Source: Lachnospiraceae bacterium
Lineage (GTDB): Bacteria; Bacillota; Clostridia; Lachnospirales; Lachnospiraceae
DNA: 33,397 nucleotides
Assembly: GCA_022510545.1 (NCBI GenBank)
Contig: JAFLTG010000028.1
Span: 1 to 33,397 of the forward strand
Direction of reading: 5' to 3'
Under the pieces are notes generated by a model. That model was not told where the DNA came from. It was given only the letters and a program-made list of their open reading frames with translations, and searched no databases. This document shows, piece after piece, positions 1-8,781 of the stretch (its first letter is position 1; every line of letters begins with the position of its first letter). The position numbers and the translations under genes are program-made.

Positions 1-2
1 GG

Positions 3-3000
3 ATGGGCGATGTGGAAAATGTAGAACAGAGAACGGAGGATGAGTTTGCCTCCGGGCAGGTGGCCTGGGAGCTCGCCCATGGTACAGACGGCGACGGCTG
101 GGGACAGAACCTTACTGGAGACAAGATCGACAAGCATCCCCATTTTACTGATGCCCCTGATAAAGAATTAACTACGACCCCGGTGTACAGAGTCACCCTC
201 AAGGCGCCTAGTAAAGGTATCAACGAAACAATCTATGTTGACCCGGAAACGGATATTGATTTGGAGCAAGACAGGTATAAACTTGAATATCCAGCCAAAT
301 GGTATGTGGTCGATGAAAATGGCGACGGCGTCTTGGATGACGAAGGGCTGCCCATGGTATTTAACGGTGACGTCACAAACCACGATGTGGACGCTGTGGG
401 CGGCGAGCGCATCTTCTTTGCGGGCGAGAATGAAACGGTCACCGTGACCGGAACCTATAATCCGGTCGAGCCTACGCTGACACTGGATCTGGACGGGTAC
501 ATGAAGTACGCAGAAGGGGGCCCGTCCGCCGCAGGCAGGTTTGAATATGAGATCACCGGCGGGAATGAGACTCTCAATGCGGAATTGGGCGAAGACGGAA
601 ATACCCTCACCATTCCGAAGAGCACGGATGTGGGAGTATATACCCTCACTGTAAATGCCCATGAGAAAAAGCCCTTTATCGCGCCACTGGCGCTCGGTGC
701 GTTTGACACAAAAGATGTTCTCCTAACCTTCAATGTGGAGATCATCAAGGCTAATCCTGTAATCGTCATAAAGCCGAAGGCATCCAATGTTGTTGACTAC
801 GGCAGTGTGCTGAGTGACAGCAAACTCACAGACGGCGAGGCCCAGCATCCCACGGCGGGTACGGTGGTTGAAGGCATCTTCACATGGACAAGCGAGGACA
901 CCAAACCCACGGTAAACGAAGCAGCCATCACCGGATATCCCGTCACATTTATACCGACAGATACAAAAAACTATAATAACGCAAGTGCTTATGTCACGCT
1001 GACGGTCAATAAGGTGGATCCGGAGCATGTTAAACCGCCGAAACCGATCAACAGCACATATAACGGTATGGCGGAAGCGCTTATAGAAGCCGGATACGCC
1101 GACGGCGGCGTTATGAAGTATTGGCTCACAGACGATCCTGAGGCTGTGCCGGATGAGAACGCCGAGTTTTCTTATACTATTCCGTCCCGGGCCAATGTGG
1201 GTACCTATTATATCTGGTATAAGGTGATCGGCGACGAAAACCACAATGATACCGAGCCCAAGTGCGTTGAAGCAACCATCAGCCCATGTGAGCTTAAGAT
1301 TCCTGCCCAGAGCGTCACCTATAACGGTAGAAACACCTTCACCCTGGCGTTAGAGGGCGTAGAGGTGGATGGCGAGGACTCCAGCAGGACCGTTATCGCC
1401 ACCTTGATAGCGGAAAGCAAGGACGCGGGCAATTATGCGTATGCGGAAAAGGCAGGAGAAGGCAAGTACACGGTGACCCTTTCCAACAGCAACTACATTG
1501 TGGACGCGAAAAATGCCGGAACGCTGACGATTGACCCGCTGCCGGTGGTACTGCAATGGGAGGGCCCGCTTACCTTTGCATTTAAAGAGAATGTGACCCA
1601 TAAGGTAACAGCAAAAGTGACAAACGGTATTGAGGGCGATACGTTTACCCTGGCCTACGAGAATAATACCAATGTAAATGTGGGAAATTACACCGCAAAG
1701 GTCATTGATCTTGGAGATGAGAACTATACCTTGGAAAATGGGCAGAATGTGACCCAGAAATGGTATATCCTCAAAGAGCTAAAGGACATTAAATTTAATC
1801 CGCCAGATCACATCACATATGGTGAACCGCTGACACTTACGGTTGAAATTACAGTAAAATCCGGTCTGAAAGATACTGATAAGGTAATATTCTATATAGG
1901 CGATTGGGAGCAAGACGTACCTATTGACCTAAAAACCGGCGTGGCGACTTGGGTTATCCCGGACGCAGAGTCTGAGCATGGCTTCTCCGTAGGGCGGATA
2001 GCCGTTTATGCAGAATATCTCGGAAACGAAAATGAGGAAGTTGTAGAAAGTTTTGCTTCCACCATCACTGTTGAACCCAAAACCATCACTGCCACGATCA
2101 AAGGTGATAACACAACCAAAACCTATGACAAAAACATGATCGCCACAGGTCTTGAGCTTGATTTTGGACCTGACGGAGTGGAGAAGTGCGATATAGGCAA
2201 TGTGACCGTCTCGGCAGACAGCTATACTTACAACAGCTATCTGGTGACTGATGCCAATACCATCACAGCCAATCACGTCACCTTGAGCGGTGTTCAGAGC
2301 GGAAACTATACGGTCGAAGTTCAGTCCATAGACGGCAAGATCGAGCCGAAAGTGGTAAAGCTAGAGTGGAGAGGCGTGTCTGACCGTGTATACGATGGAA
2401 AACCCTCAAACGTCACCGCCACGGCGACTGAGCTGATTCCTGGTGATGATGAGTGCTTTGTAGAGGTGTCTGGCGGTTCTGAGATCAATGCGGGTGGCCC
2501 TTATACCGCAAAAGCAGAAAAGCTGTCAGACCCGAACTACGATCTGCCCGGTGACGGCACGACGACCGTAACGTATCAAATTGATCCTGCCCCGCTGTAT
2601 ATCCCCGAGAAGACGGTCACCTACAACGGAACCAATGAATTTGATGTGGGGCTGGATGGAGTAACTCTGGCGGACGGTACCAGCGAAAAAATCACCGTCA
2701 AGCTCATTACCAGCAGCGCCGACGTAGGCAGTTATGACTACGACAAGGAGAAAGCAGACAGCGGGAACACGCCAAGCGAAGACAGCAAGTACACGGCAAG
2801 CGAAGACAGCCAGAATTATATAATTGCAAACGGCGCGACGGTGACGATTATAAAGGCCGATTCGACCTGTATTCCGCCCGTTGCAAAGCATCTAAAATAC
2901 AACGGTAATGCTCAGGAATTGGTTGAAGCAGGCAGCACTGAAGACGGAACGATGGAGTACAGCCTTTCAGCAGACGGACCCTGGTATGTTGATCTTCCTA

Positions 3001-3413
3001 CCGGCATTGAAGTTGGTACTTATGTGGTTTGGTACAGGGTTGTAGGGGACAAAAACCACAACGATAGTGCTCCGAAATCTGTGGAGGCTACGATTGATAA
3101 GGAAGCCCCATCGAGCGATCCGGTCGACCCGGATCCAACCGACCCGAAAAAGCCGAGCAAGACGAAAAAGCCGGGCAAGCCAACCGATACGAGCAACCCG
3201 ACCGATTCAAGCAATCCGAATAATCTGATTAGCTCAGGCAATACCACGAAAAACCCGGATAGTACACAAAGCTTGGGTAGTATACTAAAAACCGGTGATG
3301 AGACGAATATTGCGCTGTGGGTGATTCTGCTTATCCTATCTTTGGTGGGAATTGTGGGAGCTCTATTCTATGAAAAGAAGATAAAATTATTTAGTTCAAA
3401 GAAAGACACATGA
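3..3413 (+). CDS. Large repeat-containing cell-surface protein (5' truncated by window edge)
   Basis: The frame is open to the left edge, so the first ATG (base 3) is probably internal and the N-terminus is missing; 1136 codons remain. The protein is a chain of beta-rich extracellular repeats resembling MBG/YDG-type and other bacterial Ig-like modules. Two copies of one module are obvious, at about residues 338-428 and 952-1033; both contain a YNG motif, a GTY-(I/V)-WY-(K/R)-V segment and an HND-x-x-P-K-x-VEATI ending. Other repeats carry TYDKN and VYDGKPSN motifs. A Pro/Ser/Thr/Lys/Asn linker (about 1035-1092) leads to ILKTGDET (T1097-G1098), one hydrophobic segment (about 1103-1123) and a Lys-rich tail, the layout of a sortase-anchored protein. 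The usual LPxTG proline is absent, so covalent anchoring is uncertain. The gene is visibly richer in G+C than its neighbours, which suggests acquisition. A role in adhesion or surface display is inferred; no ligand is suggested. Confidence 0.8.
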   Translation: MGDVENVEQRTEDEFASGQVAWELAHGTDGDGWGQNLTGDKIDKHPHFTDAPDKELTTTPVYRVTLKAPSKGINETIYVDPETDIDLEQDRYKLEYPAKWYVVDENGDGVLDDEGLPMVFNGDVTNHDVDAVGGERIFFAGENETVTVTGTYNPVEPTLTLDLDGYMKYAEGGPSAAGRFEYEITGGNETLNAELGEDGNTLTIPKSTDVGVYTLTVNAHEKKPFIAPLALGAFDTKDVLLTFNVEIIKANPVIVIKPKASNVVDYGSVLSDSKLTDGEAQHPTAGTVVEGIFTWTSEDTKPTVNEAAITGYPVTFIPTDTKNYNNASAYVTLTVNKVDPEHVKPPKPINSTYNGMAEALIEAGYADGGVMKYWLTDDPEAVPDENAEFSYTIPSRANVGTYYIWYKVIGDENHNDTEPKCVEATISPCELKIPAQSVTYNGRNTFTLALEGVEVDGEDSSRTVIATLIAESKDAGNYAYAEKAGEGKYTVTLSNSNYIVDAKNAGTLTIDPLPVVLQWEGPLTFAFKENVTHKVTAKVTNGIEGDTFTLAYENNTNVNVGNYTAKVIDLGDENYTLENGQNVTQKWYILKELKDIKFNPPDHITYGEPLTLTVEITVKSGLKDTDKVIFYIGDWEQDVPIDLKTGVATWVIPDAESEHGFSVGRIAVYAEYLGNENEEVVESFASTITVEPKTITATIKGDNTTKTYDKNMIATGLELDFGPDGVEKCDIGNVTVSADSYTYNSYLVTDANTITANHVTLSGVQSGNYTVEVQSIDGKIEPKVVKLEWRGVSDRVYDGKPSNVTATATELIPGDDECFVEVSGGSEINAGGPYTAKAEKLSDPNYDLPGDGTTTVTYQIDPAPLYIPEKTVTYNGTNEFDVGLDGVTLADGTSEKITVKLITSSADVGSYDYDKEKADSGNTPSEDSKYTASEDSQNYIIANGATVTIIKADSTCIPPVAKHLKYNGNAQELVEAGSTEDGTMEYSLSADGPWYVDLPTGIEVGTYVVWYRVVGDKNHNDSAPKSVEATIDKEAPSSDPVDPDPTDPKKPSKTKKPGKPTDTSNPTDSSNPNNLISSGNTTKNPDSTQSLGSILKTGDETNIALWVILLILSLVGIVGALFYEKKIKLFSSKKDT

Positions 3414-3439
3414 AATAATAACATAAGCCAATATGCTAA

Positions 3440-3491
3440 AATTGGGTAGTGCGTAGCTTTTAACGGCCACACACTACCCAATTAGTTTTTT
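3440..3491 (+). terminator. Intrinsic terminator after the surface protein
   Basis: Perfect 12-bp inverted repeat (AATTGGGTAGTG at 3440-3451, CACTACCCAATT at 3472-3483) with a 20-base loop, followed within two bases by a run of six T. It lies 27 bases after the stop codon of the surface protein and before the rarA promoter. Confidence 0.8.
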
Positions 3492-3520
3492 GGAAAACGT
3501 GTACCTGAGAAAATTTAACA

Positions 3521-3550
3521 TTTACACTATGGTATACGAGATGGTAATAT
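3521..3550 (+). promoter_or_regulatory. Probable promoter of rarA
   Basis: TTTACA (3521-3526), an 18-base spacer and TAATAT (3545-3550) preceded by TG at the extended -10 position. It sits 31 bases before the rarA start codon. The hexamers are only 5/6 and 4/6 matches, so the call is moderate. Confidence 0.45.
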
Positions 3551-3581
3551 AAAATAGTATGTGCAGGAAAGGAGCCCCCTA

Positions 3582-4919
3582 ATGGACATCTTCGAATACA
3601 TGCGAAATACCAACATGGAAAAAGAATCCCCCCTTGCCGCCCGCCTTAGACCTCAAACTTTAGACGAGGTAGTAGGCCAGCAGCACATAATCGGCAAGGA
3701 TAAGCTTCTTTACCGTGCAATTAAAGCCGATAAACTAAGCTCCCTCATCTTTTACGGTCCTCCCGGAACCGGTAAGACCACGCTTGCCAAGGTGATAGCC
3801 AACACCACCAGCGCGGAATTCACTCAGATTAATGCAACCGTAGCCGGCAAGAAAGATATGGAAGCAGTAGTGGAGCAGGCGAAAAATACGAGTGGAATGT
3901 ATGGTAAAAAAACCATACTTTTTATAGACGAAATACATCGTTTTAATAAAGGTCAGCAGGATTATCTGCTTCCCTTTGTAGAAGACGGCACCATCATATT
4001 GATTGGTGCAACCACTGAGAGTCCGTATTTTGAGGTCAACGGAGCTTTGATATCAAGGTCCATAATTTTTGAACTAAAGCCCTTGTCTAAGGATGATATT
4101 AAAGAACTGATAAGTCGCGCCGTATATGATAAGGATAAAGGAATGGGCGGCTATGATGCTGTTATTGACGAGGATGCAGAGGATTTCTTGGCGGAACTTT
4201 CAGGAGGAGATGCAAGACATGCGTTGAATGCGGTAGAGCTTGGCATCATGACCACTGAAAGAAGTGAAGACGGAAAGATACATATCACATTAAAAGTAGC
4301 AGAAGAATGTATTCAGAAAAGAGTTATCCGATATGATAAGGGCGGTGATAACCACTATGATACGATATCCGCTTTTATTAAAAGTATGAGAGGTTCCGAT
4401 GCCGATGCGGCGCTCTATTATCTGGGAAGGATGCTCTATGCAGGGGAAAGTGTGACTTTTATCGCAAGGAGGATAATGATATGTGCAGCGGAGGATGTGG
4501 GAAATGCGGATCCTAATGCATTGACCGTGGCAGTCAATGCATCCTTAGCGGTTGAAAGGGTAGGTATGCCCGAAGCACAGATTATTTTAGCACAGGCTGT
4601 GGCTTATATAGCCACCGCACCTAAGAGTAATGCCAGCAGTCAGGCGATTTTTGAAGTAATGTCTACGGTGGAAGAGACCGGAAACCTTCCGATTCCCACA
4701 CACTTACAGGATGCCCATTACAAAGGGGCAAAGAATCTTGGTCACGGAGTCGGCTATAAGTATGCGCATGATTATCCTAATAATTATGTAAACCAGCAGT
4801 ATTTACCGTATGAATTAAGCGGGAAGGAGTTTTACAGACCTTCCGGTAACGGCTATGAAGTTAAGATCAAGGAACATATAAAACGTATAAAGAAAGAGGC
4901 GGCCCATGAATCAAAGTAA
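3582..4919 (+). CDS. rarA: Replication-associated recombination protein A (AAA+ ATPase)
   Basis: RarA/MgsA-type clamp-loader-like AAA+ ATPase of 445 residues, thought to act at stalled replication forks. The ATG at 3582 was chosen over the in-frame GTG at 3561 because AGGAAAGGAG lies at 3564-3573 with an 8-base gap, and the protein then begins MDIFEYMR, followed by the family's PLAARLRPQTLDEVVGQ segment. Walker A is GPPGTGKTT (about 59-67), Walker B is ILFIDEIHRF (about 112-121), sensor 1 is IGATTESP (about 141-148) and an arginine-finger-like SRS follows (about 158-160). The C-terminal part carries the tetramerisation-type sequence with AEDVGNADP and PKSNAS motifs. Length and motifs are normal for the family. 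The last 14 bases overlap the next gene, so the two are probably co-transcribed. Confidence 0.95.
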   Translation: MDIFEYMRNTNMEKESPLAARLRPQTLDEVVGQQHIIGKDKLLYRAIKADKLSSLIFYGPPGTGKTTLAKVIANTTSAEFTQINATVAGKKDMEAVVEQAKNTSGMYGKKTILFIDEIHRFNKGQQDYLLPFVEDGTIILIGATTESPYFEVNGALISRSIIFELKPLSKDDIKELISRAVYDKDKGMGGYDAVIDEDAEDFLAELSGGDARHALNAVELGIMTTERSEDGKIHITLKVAEECIQKRVIRYDKGGDNHYDTISAFIKSMRGSDADAALYYLGRMLYAGESVTFIARRIMICAAEDVGNADPNALTVAVNASLAVERVGMPEAQIILAQAVAYIATAPKSNASSQAIFEVMSTVEETGNLPIPTHLQDAHYKGAKNLGHGVGYKYAHDYPNNYVNQQYLPYELSGKEFYRPSGNGYEVKIKEHIKRIKKEAAHESK

Positions 4920-6750
4920 ATCAATGGACACACCAAAGAAGAAAAAACCTAAAAATCAGGTTTTCAAAATATATGCTGCTGTATTGGCTATGGCAGCCAT
5001 CGCAGTATTCGCTTACATTATTTTGCAAACGCATAAGTCTCAGATATCCACAGTAGAAGCGATGTTCTACACAGAAATTGATAATATAATGAGCTATGGC
5101 AGGATTCAGAATAAGAAAGTTGAACTGGTCAGGGAAGCCGGTAAGGATGCTTCCTTTACTTCATTTGATGCGATGGAATATATGCTTAAAGGAATTGAAA
5201 ACAGGCCTGAGCAGGTGGAACTGACCAAAGGTGAAGAGAGTAATTTTGCTACGATTGAAAGCTGTCTTATAAATCCTGCGACCGGAAAGGTGGATATCAA
5301 GGTTACTGCATCGGATATAGCGTCAAGTGATGATGGATATTATTATATTTTTGAGGAAAAAACATACGAAATGGCGATAAATGGCGAAGATTATATTATA
5401 GAGGAAGGGAAGGATACGGAATTGACTTTCTCGGTCAATCTAAATTATAATTCCGCCAATTCCAGACTTTTTTCCAAGTTTGTAGTTGCAATGCTTAAAG
5501 ACGGCGAGTTTGTTGAAATCAGCAAACCCTGTTATATTACGAATCCCGAGGCTATTGCGAAAAGCTCACCTTCATTTACGCAGACTAAGTCCAAGAAAGG
5601 TCTGCTGGTTGACCCTAATAAGCTTTCGACTTCCGAGCTTGATGATTTAGGCGTAAAGCATGCCGCCTATAATGTTTTTGTCAGCCGGTTTTTTGGTGGT
5701 TCAGGGATTGGTTATACATATAACGGAAAAAGTTATTCCTTTAGCCGGGCGGTAGTGGAAGAGTATGACCATGTTTTTTCCACACTGACTAAGAAAGGAA
5801 TTGACGTTACGGCGATAATCTTAAATGACTTACATGGTAAGACGGAACTCATACATCCGCTGGCACGTTCAGGAGGAAGTGCGCCATACGCTGCTTTTAA
5901 TGCGGCAGATGAGAGCGGTACGCAGTATCTGGCGGCAATTGCCTCGTTTCTTGCGCAGCGCTACAACGGCAGCGGACATGGTAAGGTAATGAACTGGATA
6001 ATAGGTAACGAAATCAATGCCAGACATGAATGGAATTATATCAAGTATATGGAAACGGACAGTTATGTGGAGGAGTATGCCAAGGCATTCCGTATTTTTT
6101 ATAATGCGATCAAAAGCATTAACGGTAACGCAAGAGTCTACATCTCTCTTGACCAGCAATGGGGGCAGAGTCTTACCAGGTCTAACGGTTACGGTTCTAA
6201 AGAAATACTGGATTCTTTTAACAGAAATATTAAAAAAAGCGGAAATATAAACTGGGGAGTGGCGCAGCATCCGTATAATTATCCTTTAAATAACGCGAGA
6301 GCATGGACTGCATCGGGCAGGGCAGCCTCCTATATACTGGATTCCGAGACAACGCCGGTACTTTCCATTAAAAATATTCACGTACTGACCGATTATCTGC
6401 AAAAAGAGGAGTTTCTGACGGACGACGGGGAAGTCAGACATGTAACTTTGAGTGAAATGGGTTATACTTCATCAGCGGGGCAGGAGCTTCAGGCAGCGTC
6501 CTTTGTGTATGCCTATAAAATCGTAGAAGCGAACCGGTATATTGATAACCTGCTTTTATCCAGGGAAACCGATGCTTCAGTGGAGGTGGCTCAGGGACTT
6601 GCGCTGGGGATTAATGATCAGGGCGGAGGCCATAAGTCCATATATAATGCATACAAATATGTGGATACGGACAGAGCCGCGGAATATACGGACTTTGCGC
6701 TGAGAGTGATAGGAATTTCAAGTTGGAGTGAAGTGATTAAAAGCTATTAA
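4906..6750 (+). CDS. Membrane-anchored putative glycoside hydrolase (DUF5722-like)
   Basis: A 614-residue protein with a short Lys-rich cytoplasmic tail, one membrane segment (about residues 23-41) and a large extracellular part. The region after about residue 210 resembles the DUF5722 family and looks like a TIM-barrel glycosidase. It contains NWIIGNEINARHEW with Glu369 in an NEI(N) motif, and later TLSEMGYTS with Glu517. Two Glu residues about 150 positions apart in these contexts are what clan GH-A retaining enzymes use as acid/base and nucleophile, but that assignment is inference. The ATG at 4906 overlaps rarA by 14 bases and has a weak GAAAGAGG ribosome site; an alternative ATG lies at 4924. 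It converges with the DUF4364 gene, with only 5 bases between stops and no terminator visible. Substrate unknown. Confidence 0.75.
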   Translation: MNQSKSMDTPKKKKPKNQVFKIYAAVLAMAAIAVFAYIILQTHKSQISTVEAMFYTEIDNIMSYGRIQNKKVELVREAGKDASFTSFDAMEYMLKGIENRPEQVELTKGEESNFATIESCLINPATGKVDIKVTASDIASSDDGYYYIFEEKTYEMAINGEDYIIEEGKDTELTFSVNLNYNSANSRLFSKFVVAMLKDGEFVEISKPCYITNPEAIAKSSPSFTQTKSKKGLLVDPNKLSTSELDDLGVKHAAYNVFVSRFFGGSGIGYTYNGKSYSFSRAVVEEYDHVFSTLTKKGIDVTAIILNDLHGKTELIHPLARSGGSAPYAAFNAADESGTQYLAAIASFLAQRYNGSGHGKVMNWIIGNEINARHEWNYIKYMETDSYVEEYAKAFRIFYNAIKSINGNARVYISLDQQWGQSLTRSNGYGSKEILDSFNRNIKKSGNINWGVAQHPYNYPLNNARAWTASGRAASYILDSETTPVLSIKNIHVLTDYLQKEEFLTDDGEVRHVTLSEMGYTSSAGQELQAASFVYAYKIVEANRYIDNLLLSRETDASVEVAQGLALGINDQGGGHKSIYNAYKYVDTDRAAEYTDFALRVIGISSWSEVIKSY

Positions 6751-6755
6751 GATAA

Positions 6756-7274
6756 TCAGAATAGCTGCTCTATAAGCGACTGATAAACAGCTTGGTTTTT
6801 CTTCTGCCAGTTGTCGCAGATGGCAGAGGCGGTTTCCTCATCGGGAACCGACATGGTTATGTCAACCAATTTAATTTTCTTTTCTGTTGCAACGAGGTGA
6901 ACTTCATATTCTCCGGACGTTGATTTATAGTAGTCTGAGACGATGGAGACTTCGTTACGCATTTTCATTTCGTTTTCCCGGAAAAATTCATCAATCTTTT
7001 TTCTTGTAACTTCGCTTAAGCGCTTTTCAAAGAAGGACAGGGTATCCTGCCCTTCTTTGGTTAATGCAAGATGTGTACGGTTGCGTATAGTGCTTGAGGT
7101 TATCATTCCGGCAGCATCAAGTTCCGCAAAAACCTGTTGCAATGTCAGAAAATCCGTGTATTCCTGTTCCAGAATAAAATCCGCTATCTGGGATTTGGTT
7201 ATCTGAAACGCAGCACGGCCAAGCATATACAGTACAATAAGCTTATATTGAATTAAAGAGTCTTCTTGTATCAT
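6756..7274 (-). CDS. DUF4364 family winged-helix protein
   Basis: A 172-residue protein matching the DUF4364 family common in Clostridia. The N-terminal half looks like a winged helix-turn-helix of PadR/MarR type (ITKSQIADFILEQEYTDFLTLQQVFAELDAAGMI, about 25-58, read as helix-turn-helix-wing). The middle has a charged helical stretch rich in Arg, Lys and Glu (about 85-110), and the C-terminal part is predicted beta-rich. The start is 56 bases downstream of the malic enzyme stop on the same strand, with no clear promoter between, so read-through from malic enzyme is likely. A transcriptional regulator role is a family-level guess; the target is unknown. Confidence 0.8.
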   Translation of the reverse strand: MIQEDSLIQYKLIVLYMLGRAAFQITKSQIADFILEQEYTDFLTLQQVFAELDAAGMITSSTIRNRTHLALTKEGQDTLSFFEKRLSEVTRKKIDEFFRENEMKMRNEVSIVSDYYKSTSGEYEVHLVATEKKIKLVDITMSVPDEETASAICDNWQKKNQAVYQSLIEQLF

Positions 7275-7330
7275 AACAGTTCATACTTTCCTGTGATTTG
7301 CGACGTTTTTCTATGGGAGATTTAAATATT

Positions 7331-8485
7331 TTAATTGCGAATGTGGGATTTCACCGCGTTGGCAACGACCTCTGCAACCTTCGGATTAAAAGCCTCGGGC
7401 ATAATATTGTCTTCGCTAAGTTCATTATCCGGCACAAGTGATGCAATGGCGTTTGCAGCGGCAAGCTTCATTTCTTCCGTGATCTGTCTTGCCCGGCCCT
7501 CAAGAGCACCTTTAAAAATACCGGGAAATGCAACCACATTATTGACCTGATTGGGGAAGTCCGAACGTCCTGTGCCTACTATACGGACACCTGCGGCTTT
7601 TGCCACATCGGGCATGATTTCCGGCACCGGATTGGCCATTGCAAAAAGGATGGAGTCCTTATTCATTGATGCAGCCATTTCAGGAGTCACAATATTGGGG
7701 GCAGACACTCCGACAAAAATATCCGCATTCTTCATGGCATCCGCGAGAGTTCCCGTTTCATTGTCCAGATTGGTCAATTCTGCCATTTTTTGCTGCATAT
7801 AATTTAGACCGTCCAAAGCTTTGTGAATAATACCTGCTTTATCACACATTATAACATTGGTAAAGCCATAGGTAAGCAACAGTTTGGTAATTGCGATACC
7901 TGCGCTGCCTGCGCCGTTTACAACTACCTTGCAGTCTTCCTTTTTCTTGCCTGTTACCTTAAGAGCGTTAATAATTCCGGCAAGAACGACAATGGCAGTA
8001 CCATGCTGGTCATCATGGAAAACCGGAATGTCCAGAATCTCTTTTAATCTTTCTTCTATCTCAAAACAACGCGGTGCGCTGATGTCTTCCAGATTTATAC
8101 CGCCAAAGCCCGGAGCAAGATAAGTGACCGCTTTGATGATTTCCTCGGTATCCTGAGTATCAAGGCAGATAGGCACAGCGTTTACACCACCGAATTCCTT
8201 GAATAGCACTGCCTTACCCTCCATAACAGGCATAGCGGCATAAGGTCCGATATTACCAAGTCCCAGAACTGCGCTTCCGTCGGAAACGACAGCCACTGTA
8301 TTGGCCTTCCAGGTATAGGTATAAGCGGCCTCCTTATCCTGTGCGATTACTTTACAGGGTTCGGCCACACCCGGGGTATATGCAAGAGCTAGGTCTTCCC
8401 TGGATTTTACCGGTGTCTTGGATATTGTTTCAAGTTTTCCGTTCCATTCTTTATGTAATTGTAATGCTTTTTCGTTGGTAGTCAT
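7331..8485 (-). CDS. NAD(P)-dependent malic enzyme (short bacterial type)
   Basis: Oxidative decarboxylation of malate to pyruvate in the cytosol. This is the short malic-enzyme form of 384 residues, without the phosphotransacetylase-like domain found in MaeB. Family landmarks are YTPGVAEPC (Tyr36, catalytic tyrosine), SDGSAVLGLGNIGP (68-81), MEGKAVLFKEF with catalytic Lys91, the metal-site segment NLEDISAPRCFE, FHDDQHGTA, the Rossmann loop NGAGSAGIA and MANPVPEI near the substrate pocket. The ATG at 8485 has GAGGCAA just upstream. A TATAAT-like -10 lies on the minus strand at 8521-8516 without a convincing -35. Cofactor preference cannot be read from the sequence with confidence, and no symbol is given because naming differs between species. 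Confidence 0.92.
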   Translation of the reverse strand: MTTNEKALQLHKEWNGKLETISKTPVKSREDLALAYTPGVAEPCKVIAQDKEAAYTYTWKANTVAVVSDGSAVLGLGNIGPYAAMPVMEGKAVLFKEFGGVNAVPICLDTQDTEEIIKAVTYLAPGFGGINLEDISAPRCFEIEERLKEILDIPVFHDDQHGTAIVVLAGIINALKVTGKKKEDCKVVVNGAGSAGIAITKLLLTYGFTNVIMCDKAGIIHKALDGLNYMQQKMAELTNLDNETGTLADAMKNADIFVGVSAPNIVTPEMAASMNKDSILFAMANPVPEIMPDVAKAAGVRIVGTGRSDFPNQVNNVVAFPGIFKGALEGRARQITEEMKLAAANAIASLVPDNELSEDNIMPEAFNPKVAEVVANAVKSHIRN

Positions 8486-8577
8486 GGATTTGCCTCGTTT
8501 CTATGAATATCGTAAATTATATTTTTTATCATATATTATTAATTATTTTTCTGCAAGGAAAAATAATTAAAAAACTC

Positions 8578-8606
8578 TTTATATTTTCTTTTCTATAGTG
8601 TATAAT
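8578..8606 (+). promoter_or_regulatory. Probable promoter of rho
   Basis: TTTATA (8578-8583), a 17-base spacer and a perfect TATAAT (8601-8606). It would give a leader of roughly 170 bases before the rho start codon. The 296-base gap between divergent malic enzyme and rho otherwise holds only A+T-rich sequence and the hairpin next to the rho ribosome site. Confidence 0.6.
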
Positions 8607-8750
8607 ATCTATCGTGAATAGGTGTTTATGCATTTCAATTTACATATCGAGATATAAAATCCCTCAACCAAAGAGTGAATAAATAATGCTGAGTTATGAT
8701 AAATTAAGGAATCGGGCTTTTTGAAAGTTCTTTTTGAGATATTGAATTAA

Positions 8751-8775
8751 TGTCCATCATATCGGACAAGGGGGT
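8751..8775 (+). promoter_or_regulatory. rho ribosome-binding site with adjacent small hairpin
   Basis: TGTCC (8751-8755) can pair with GGACA (8764-8768), ending one base into the ribosome site AAGGGGG (8768-8774), seven bases before the ATG at 8782. The stem is only 5 bp; a role in rho autocontrol is possible but not shown. Confidence 0.4.
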
Positions 8776-8781
8776 ATAAAT

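Noticed and set aside
168-1244. Long open frames on the minus strand inside the surface-protein gene (for example 168-662 and 723-1244)
   Set aside because: They are opposite a clear protein with family-like repeats, have no ribosome sites, and their translations look like antisense composition.
3561-3581. GTG at 3561 as the rarA start
   Set aside because: It would place the strong AGGAAAGGAG ribosome site inside the gene; ATG 3582 fits it and the family N-terminus.
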